A stretch of DNA of 64,000 nucleotides, taken from Sisyra terminalis (Eukaryota; Arthropoda; Insecta; Neuroptera; Sisyridae). This document shows positions 58,532 to 64,000 of this stretch, piece by piece; the first letter of the stretch is position 1, and each line of letters begins with the position of its first letter. Both the position numbers and the translations under genes were made by a program. The DNA is taken from assembly GCA_958496175.1 (NCBI GenBank), contig OY292276.1, forward strand, positions 17,192,001-17,256,000. Direction: 5' to 3'. Below the pieces are notes generated by a model. That model saw only the letters and a program-made list of their open reading frames with translations. It was not told the DNA's origin and made no database searches.

Positions 58532-61442
58532 ACTAGGTTCAAAAAATTTTATACCAAATTAAAAGAAAATATGGCAATGTATAATTTTCAAACAATTGAA
58601 CGCATAAAAAAATCTTGTATAACAAAGTGTACAAACACTGCATCGCTATCACGGACCCATTGTTCCCATAAAATGTTACGACTATAAAATCTCAACATTC
58701 CGGTTCAACTAATGATGGACACTGAAAATTCCTTCATTATTCCCACTAAAGTATTACCCCATTAGAGAGATCTGTGAACCCCATTCTATATTCCCTAACA
58801 AGTAATAATCAATGTTATAATTGTTAGATTTGCATTGTTATCTTCAAATTCTTAATATAAAATTATAACTTCTGTGATAAAATCATACTCTTTAGAGTTT
58901 AAAAAGAACATTTAAGTAGAACACTTTTATGAAATACATTAAATTTTCTTTTACAATTGGCTTTAAGTGTGACAAATTCACATTTTTTTGTGAAAATGAT
59001 GAACGAAATATTTTCCTATCTTTTTGAAAATTGCATTTTTAAATAACAAATGATTCAATTAACTAAATTGTCATTACCAAATTGTTTGAATGATCACTCC
59101 ATGTCATCATTTCACACTAAAAATGCTAGGGAAAATTAATTAAATTCAACAGAAATATCGTGTTATCACCACAAGATATGAAAATGAGATATTAAAATAC
59201 CAATTTCATATTTAACGCAAAGAAATAGCAAGACATTGAAATTAAGTATGTACAGCTTTAAGGAAAATTTTTCAAAATTATCATATTTTTATTAAATAAA
59301 TGGAATAAGTATGAATTACTTTTTGTAGCTCTACATTGTAAACAAATATATCTATGGTTTATAATGTCTTACCCCTTATTGTAATGTTATAACTTTTTTT
59401 TAACATTCATCTATGTCATTATTGTATTTTAGTTCGAATAAGTAAGAATATTAATTAATTATTTTTTATTTTACATTATCAAAGTATGATTTTGTACAAA
59501 TTATACCTACTAATTATAAAATATCTAATATAGAAAAACTTAAAAAATATTATGCAATTGAATGTATAAAAATTGGCAATATTTCATTAAATATTTGAAA
59601 ATCTTTTTCTAAATCTCAGGATGGAATACTAACCCACATCTATATATAATACAAAAATAATTTATGTATGTAATGTATAAAACGGATAGAACAATGGAAA
59701 AAATATATATAACTACAATATATAAATTATTTAGATATCATTCTACATGATAATATTTCCAGTGTTTACGGTCAATATTTCGATTTTAAATAAATTGTTA
59801 CAGTTATTTGGAAAAATAAAAATCAGATCAAATTAAAATTATTTTTACCTACACAAAGTGTAAATTTTAAAGCATACGTACTATACACTTGCAAATGTAA
59901 AATTATTTTAAACACTAAAGTTATAAAATGAAGTCAACAGTAATCCTCGTTTTAAGCCTTAAAATACTCACAATATTGATCGTTTCATGAAACAATCAAA
60001 ATTGAGATTCAACCAATTTTAATAAAATTACAAATTCATAATTGAATTAACGCTTTAATTTTATCACTGTGCCATTAAATAAATGAGTTATTTATTAATA
60101 TTTTATTAATCTTCAAAGTAAAATCTATATCCATTTGGTATCAACCTACATTGTTCTCATTTTAATATTTTCAATGATGAAAATTAAATCCTGCGCATCA
60201 CAGCTAAGGTAAATTCAAAATCATGAGATTTTCCATTAAATTCAAACGAGGATTTACTGCATATTTTAAAAACCATGCTTAAAATATTATTAGATTATAG
60301 TTAAATTACTAACCAATTACATTTAACCAAAATCCCAATACTTTTTATTTTAGCAATCCAAATTTAAGCTCGTAAATATATTACGCTTAATGATCCACCG
60401 TTTCTATAATTTTTAAGTACGCAATTATTTGTTTGAAATAGTGTTATAAAATAATTTTAATACCAAAGAAAACTATAATAATTAAATAAATGACAAAAAG
60501 TGATAAGACAATCGCGACATGACTATTCTTAATAATTATTATTAAAAAGAATGATCAATAATTGAAAAAAATTCTTAAAAAAAAGTTTGAAAAACAAATT
60601 AATAAATTCATAACACTTGGAATATTAAATTCATTCATTTCAAATATCATAGTAATTCATTTTCATTGATGTTTCAATTATCTTATTTGTTTTTATATTG
60701 TACTAATATGTATCTCTAAAGGCTAGTTTGTCTGCTGTTAAAGCTCTACTTAAGCTCTGTTATATTCAATAACAATTAAAAACATTAAATAATGTATTTA
60801 TATTTCTACATTCTTCCGATAGTTTTTAGGTAAGCGAATGCATCATTTAATTATTATATCATTATGTTTATTATATGTATGTTTCGTGTGAGTATAATTA
60901 TCATGTGGCAAATAAATAATTATTAGAAATAAAAAATATGATAATTTATAAATGTAACGAATATAAAACATAATAAAAATAAAATGCATTGGCATTTCCA
61001 ATAAAAACATTAATGAATGTAAATAAAATAAAATAAAATAACTGTAGTGTTAGTTTCAATTTTGTAACAAGTACTAATAATTGTTTCATTTTTTGTTAAT
61101 CTTCCAAATATCAAAAATAACTGTTAAAAATACATGTCCATAATTAATTCAAATAAAAGTAATTTTATTTATAAGTTGTATCATTTATTTGTTTCTGTGT
61201 ATGTGTGGGTTTTATCTAGGTACATCACTATTTATCCAATAATCGATTACCTTTAATAATTTTTAAATCATTTCTTAAAACAACAAAGTTTTGGTTCCAT
61301 ATGGTACTTGACTGAAATTCAATCGATTCCATTTCTAATTCATTAAAATGTATATCATTTACAAATTAAGTGTAGATTAATAATTTTTAATTCATTTCTA
61401 TCAAAAAAGATAACTTATAAGAAAAATAATTTTATTTTTGTG

Positions 61443-61505
61443 CGTCCCATTAAAATTTCCAAACGTGCCACTTGTGGCACGCGTGCCATTGGTTCGCCAT
61501 CCCTG
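61443..61505 (-). mobile_element. Terminus of a hAT-type MITE
   Basis: Read on the minus strand it starts CAGGGATGGCGAACCAATGG then CACGCGTGCCACAAGTGGCACG, a very characteristic hAT-MITE terminal pattern found in many animals. I could not find a matching opposite end or 8 bp duplication, so it is a truncated copy. Confidence 0.65.
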
Positions 61506-62885
61506 CCCTATACACAAGGAGAATTTTCTTTCCAAGAGTTTTTATAAGAATGTCAACCATTGTGTACCCGTTATGACAATTAATTTTTATATGGAAAAAG
61601 CGACCCTTAAAAATGTCCCATTAAATTTCATTTATGCTAAAGCTATGCAACTAATGATGCATAACTGTTGCAACCCTTGCTAAATGTTTTACTCATTATC
61701 ACTCTTGTTATCTAGTACGTAAATTGTACGTTTAAATAGTTTAAATAGTTGTAAACCTTATTGAAATTTACAAAAATGACACTAAGTTTCCTTATTTTCT
61801 TTTTTTTTGAATGAAAACCAATCACTAGTTTTGTATTTAGTGGAAATTACAGTTTTTAACTTTTACGAAATTATCAATGAATCTCACAATGATGAACACC
61901 TTTAACCCCTTTAATATCCATCAATAAGAATTTTAAAAGAAAAAAAAGTGAGGAAAAGTAACAGGGAAAGAACAAAATTTAGCAAATAAATGAGAAGGAA
62001 AGTTTCAAAAAAAGAAGTTATCCTAGGATTACGCCACGAATGATTCGAATATTATTAGTAATTTCAAAGAAATAATATCGATCAAATGTTCACACTGCGT
62101 TTCCACAAGAGTTTTATTTTTATCAAAACCAGTTTCCATTCAACTCTTTAAGATTGTTTTACTTTTGAGTCTTAAATGACGCTTATACACTTGAATTAAT
62201 AAAAAATTCAATAAACTTCTTAATGAAAAGTGAAAAAATGTGTCGTTAAATTTCCAATAATATTCAAACAAGACCTTTTCGATGATATATCCAGATTTAC
62301 TATCAAAAGACATGTTAAGTTGAGATATACCTGCCCTGTCGTTATACTTACTCTACTCTTTTTAGTATGTATGTATAATAAAATAGTCAAGTGTTTGATA
62401 AATCGCATTGAAATAATGTTTTCTATTAAGACAATAACATGCCTTTTATTTGAACAATTTTGTTAATTGTTTTAAATGTTTTGTTATTTTGTTAAATGTT
62501 TTAACTATTCATAAATATTTTCCTAACTTTCTTCTTAACTTTAGAGTATAGAATATCAATTTTTTGAAATGATCGCCAATGATTTAAAGATTTAATGTTA
62601 GAAAAACGATTTTTTTAAATAAATATTGACATAGCAGACTACATAATTATTATACATCAATTAAAATCAAAATTTCGCGGAAAAATATTAAAATACAAAC
62701 CTACAACACTAGGTGGATCTAGTGTTCCTCAAAAGCTTAGCTGTCAAAACCGGTAAAGAAAAGTCGGTTGAAGATGATTAAATAGTTTTGAATTTTAGCA
62801 GCAAAGCTTTATTTTTTATCCAATATTTAATTTTTCTATAATTAGTGTCTTTTGAAAATAGTAAGGGCCATATTTATCTTTAAAA

Positions 62886-63126
62886 ATGGATGTAGTTGAG
62901 TTAAGTAGTGACAGTGAACAATCTAATCAATCATTTAATAATCTAATTAACAAATATTCACAAGAAACATCTTACGAACCTAAAAATTTAGTTAACCCAG
63001 TGAATAAAGTTTATTTATCTGATTCTGACGATGAACTTCCACCCATTTCTATTTTTCAACAACTTCGTCAAGGCAATTTACCAAAAAGAAAGCAAAATGA
63101 AGTATTAGATCTCACTTTGGATGATT
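62886..63126 (+). CDS. EME1: EME1/Mms4-type endonuclease subunit, exon 1
   Basis: EME1 is the non-catalytic partner of the nuclease MUS81; the heterodimer cuts branched DNA (3' flaps, replication forks, nicked Holliday junctions) in the nucleus. Exon 1 starts with ATG in an AAAAATGG context and gives 80 codons plus one base: MDVVELSSDSEQSNQSFNNL, later YLSDSDDELPPISIFQQL and a Lys/Arg patch. Acidic Ser/Asp-rich N-termini with a SDSE.LP.F-like motif are typical of EME1. The donor at 63127 (gtaaga) is preferred over read-through to the TAG at 63147-63149, because exon 2 continues in phase. Three exons in the window total 197 residues; the ERCC4 fold and the C-terminal helix-hairpin-helix lie to the right. 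Identification rests mainly on exon 3. Confidence 0.82.
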
Positions 63127-63231
63127 GTAAGAAATTATTATTTTCATAGCGCAAAGCGCCTAAACTTTGAATATATTATAAAGGATCAATTAACAAATAC
63201 TAATCTACGCTTATATCTTTATTTGTTTCAG
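63127..63231 (+). other. EME1 intron 1 (105 bp)
   Basis: gtaaga donor, TTTGTTTCAG acceptor, phase 1. A short AT-rich intron, in contrast with the multi-kilobase introns of the neighbouring gene. Confidence 0.8.
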
Positions 63232-63425
63232 GTGAAAATATTGAAAATTTAAATGAAAACCCAAAGTCTAAAAAGAAACGCTCTTCAAAAAACCCTACAG
63301 AACCCGAAGCTAATACTGACAAAGTAGATAAAGAACAACAAAAATTAAAACTGTTACAGGAAAAAAATACTAAGAAACTCCTGAAGGAAACTCAAAAAGT
63401 TTTTAAACCGGGAGAATGTTTAAAG
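63232..63425 (+). CDS. EME1: EME1/Mms4-type subunit, exon 2
   Basis: 194 bases after a TTTCAG acceptor; two bases complete Cys, then 64 codons to AAG before gttttt. It encodes ENIENLNENPKSKKKRSSKN, a Lys/Glu-rich predicted coiled stretch (DKEQQKLKLLQEKNTKKLLK) and VFKPGECLK. KSKKKRSSK could be a nuclear localisation signal. PGECLK corresponds to the (R)PEECLK that opens the ERCC4-like domain in vertebrate EME1. The donor gttttt is weaker than the usual gtaagt. Confidence 0.82.
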
Positions 63426-63844
63426 GTTTTTGTTGTCATTCGATTACATTTTATACTACCATCGCTATAAAGAAAAAATAAAACGTTAGTGTATGGCTCA
63501 TAGCTCTCAAAGTAAAGAGGCCTTTCCTTAGTATAATAAGCAATTATAAGTCATTTACGAAATTTTAAGTCTAATTATATCAAGAAATTTCAGTTTAAGT
63601 TATTGATAATGGTATTTTGGTAATACTTAGGGTATATCTAAGCTTATTTCGATACTTGCAATTAGAATCGTTTTCAACAAGGTAGTATAAATTTCAAACG
63701 GCATTGCTGAGGAAAGCTTCCACTGTTCGCTTTACGAGGTATGGGTCTTACTTCCCTTTATCTTCATCATTTTATAGAGGATGGTAAAAAATGAAATCGA
63801 ACTATTAATTTGTGCATTTTTCTCAATTAATGTTTTAACGATAG
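63426..63844 (+). other. EME1 intron 2 (419 bp)
   Basis: gttttt donor and AACGATAG acceptor, phase 0. No repeat recognised. The acceptor choice is discussed under the exon 3 entry. Confidence 0.7.
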
Positions 63845-64000
63845 TTTATTACAGTTCAAATCGATGTTGAGTTAACTCAAGACAATTTTGGATTTAATAT
63901 CAACTCAAATATTGTGCAAAAAGGAATAGAAACTATAACTGTTTCACAACTAGTACCAAAGACTATATCGTGGGTGCGAAATGTTAAAACTTTAATTCAG
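63845..64000 (+). CDS. EME1: EME1/Mms4-type subunit, exon 3 (cut by the window edge)
   Basis: It continues in phase 0 as FITVQIDVELTQDNFGFNIN, then GIETITVSQLVPKTISWVRN and VKTLIQ at the window end. ECLK/FITVQID matches the ECLK-HIIVVLD strand and the following W of vertebrate EME1 (start of the ERCC4 domain). The acceptor is taken as the TAG ending at 63844; the CAG ten bases on (ending at 63854) would put stops in frame within seven codons when joined to exon 2. No MUS81-type catalytic motif is expected in EME1. Confidence 0.8.

Larger units (their letters stand above)
56958..62885. other. M-spondin 3' UTR and intergenic region
   Basis: The 3' UTR begins after the TAG; its end is unknown. 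The first AATAAA is at 57286-57291. 57.98-58.53 kb is a DNA transposon relic and 61.44-61.51 kb a hAT terminus. 58.54-61.44 and 61.5-62.88 kb are very AT-rich with a short (AAATA)n run near 61020; I see no gene in them. The region must contain the EME1 promoter near its right end, but no TATA or Inr element can be assigned with confidence. Confidence 0.6.

Overview
The window is a strongly AT-rich stretch of an arthropod nuclear genome, most likely an insect. The evidence is GT-AG introns up to 25 kb, decayed mariner, Tc1, IS630-like, Helitron, R1/Jockey-type LINE, Penelope-like and tRNA-derived SINE copies, and two recognisable insect orthologues. I cannot place the order; a beetle would fit, but that is a guess.

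Two host genes are present, both on the + strand and both running off an edge. Six exons spread over 5009-56957 encode a secreted M-spondin (spondin-2 type) protein: most of a Spondin_N domain (exons 1-3 seen here), a charged linker (exons 4-5) and one C-terminal thrombospondin type 1 repeat followed by the stop codon. All splice phases agree. The signal peptide and the start of Spondin_N lie to the left of the window. From 62886 to the right edge lie three 5' exons of an EME1/Mms4-type protein, the partner subunit of the MUS81 structure-specific endonuclease. The two genes are about 5.9 kb apart and I see no functional link between them.

Everything else is intronic or intergenic DNA rich in mobile elements. 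1-5.0 kb: two decayed IS630-like transposase copies. 5.2-16.9 kb: a tandem duplication and a 4.2 kb Helitron with intact A|TC and CTAG|T ends, which holds shuffled helicase pieces and an 801 bp palindrome. 17-22 kb: a SINE split by a hAT-type MITE, and a LINE reverse transcriptase split by a 672 bp element. 22.4-47.7 kb (one intron): LINE tails, Penelope-like tails with hammerhead-like cores, two large inverted repeats, an internally deleted mariner beside a Jockey-type RT fragment, a second Helitron and a hAT MITE. 48-52 kb: SINE and two LINE RNase H tails. 52.3-56.8 kb: a tandem array of an AGTATCT-rich element with a truncated Tc1 at the junction of two units; that Tc1 carries a MITE with a 9 bp target duplication. 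57-62.9 kb: a DNA transposon relic containing an unusual array of short palindromes, one hAT terminus, then plain AT-rich sequence.

I found no CRISPR, operon, rRNA, convincing tRNA gene or virus. The most unusual items are the shared +/-/+ shuffled helicase architecture of the two Helitrons, the gapless 801 bp palindrome, the recurrent CTGANGA-hairpin-GAAA modules, and the GGGAA/TTCCC palindrome array at 58.15-58.40 kb. All similarity calls were made by eye.
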